Positions 63,914-64,000 of a stretch of DNA of 64,000 nucleotides are shown here, piece after piece (within the stretch, counting starts at the first letter, position 1; every line of letters starts with the position of its first letter). Origin of the DNA: Candidatus Binataceae bacterium (GTDB lineage Bacteria; Desulfobacterota; Binatia; Binatales; Binataceae); contig DATGHL010000033.1 of the NCBI GenBank assembly GCA_035308025.1, positions 61,666 through 125,665 of the forward strand, given 5' to 3'. The notes beneath the pieces were generated by a model that saw nothing but the letters and a program-made list of their open reading frames with translations, searched no databases and was not told the origin of the DNA. The translations under genes and the position numbers were made by a program.

Positions 63914-64000
63914 ATGATGACCCTACGGCAGTTGATGGAAACCTTCCCGACGAGCGACGCTTACAAGCAATTCCTGATGGATCGGCGCTGGCCCGACGGG
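63914..64000 (+). CDS. IS1595-family transposase, N-terminal part (cut by window end)
   Basis: The visible residues (MMTLRQLMETFPTSDAYKQ, then FLMDRRWPDG) match the start of IS1595-type transposases, whose N terminus has FP..D.....L...RWP.G just before a zinc ribbon. The zinc ribbon and DDN/DDE core would lie beyond the window. The left terminus of the element should be between about 63860 and 63914, at the end of the broken propeller gene. Confidence 0.7.
   Translation, partial: MMTLRQLMETFPTSDAYKQFLMDRRWPDG

Overview
The window reads as chromosome of a GC-rich Gram-negative bacterium. The evidence is an outer-membrane polysaccharide export lipoprotein (Wza type), a Wzc-type kinase, glutathione reductase, PgsA and LeuS. 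The mix of luciferase-like (LLM) oxidoreductase, MetE-like, enoyl-CoA hydratase, BKACE (DUF849) and unusual SDR genes resembles soil lineages such as the Binatota/former Deltaproteobacteria, but that placement is an inference with low confidence.

Layout. (1) 13-3879, minus strand: a complete, translationally coupled pstSCAB phosphate-uptake operon, preceded by a weak Pho-box-like site and a 19-bp triple tandem repeat. (2) 4205-8519: a disturbed stretch with a frameshifted LpxH-like phosphoesterase remnant, an intact A-T-TE nonribosomal-peptide-synthetase-like protein whose specificity residues read as the glycine code, and a glycosyltransferase fragment. (3) 8645-12346: a DsbA-like thiol-disulfide protein, gor and mrp. 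(4) 12400-15257: a lipase-like gene lies between mrp and a diverged second copy of the mrp 3' end, and that second copy is itself split by a complete IS256-family element. (5) 15258-38749: a polysaccharide locus of about 23 kb. It holds nine glycosyltransferases, Wza and Wzc, two Wzy/WaaL-type membrane proteins (one fused to TPRs), a Wzm/Wzt ABC exporter with a carbohydrate-binding tail, an FkbH-like HAD-GNAT protein and an SGNH hydrolase. No Wzx flippase is visible.

(6) 38901-55222: mostly single genes for catabolic or housekeeping enzymes: LLM oxidoreductase, two enoyl-CoA hydratase-like proteins, MetE-like, BKACE, SDR, an active/inactive M16 peptidase pair, a NorD-like VWA protein, a lipoprotein metallopeptidase, an alpha/beta hydrolase and an O-methyltransferase. 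A sialidase-fold (BNR repeat) secreted protein and a small tryptophan-rich repeat protein are also here. (7) 55317-64000: leuS; a decayed SIMPL gene fused in frame to a decayed cupin/JmjC-like gene, followed by its intact paralogue; tRNA-Gly(GCC); pgsA; a Cys-rich secreted protein; a frameshifted beta-propeller gene; and the start of an IS1595-family transposase at the window edge.

How the genes fit together: many start and stop codons overlap within pst, the glycosyltransferase runs and the M16 pair, indicating operons. The strongest unusual signals are the mosaic mrp/lipase/IS256 junction, the glycine-coded A-T-TE protein without a condensation domain, the co-location of two export logics in one polysaccharide locus, and the chimeric SIMPL-cupin pseudogene beside its intact paralogue. 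No CRISPR array, rRNA or phage module was seen.
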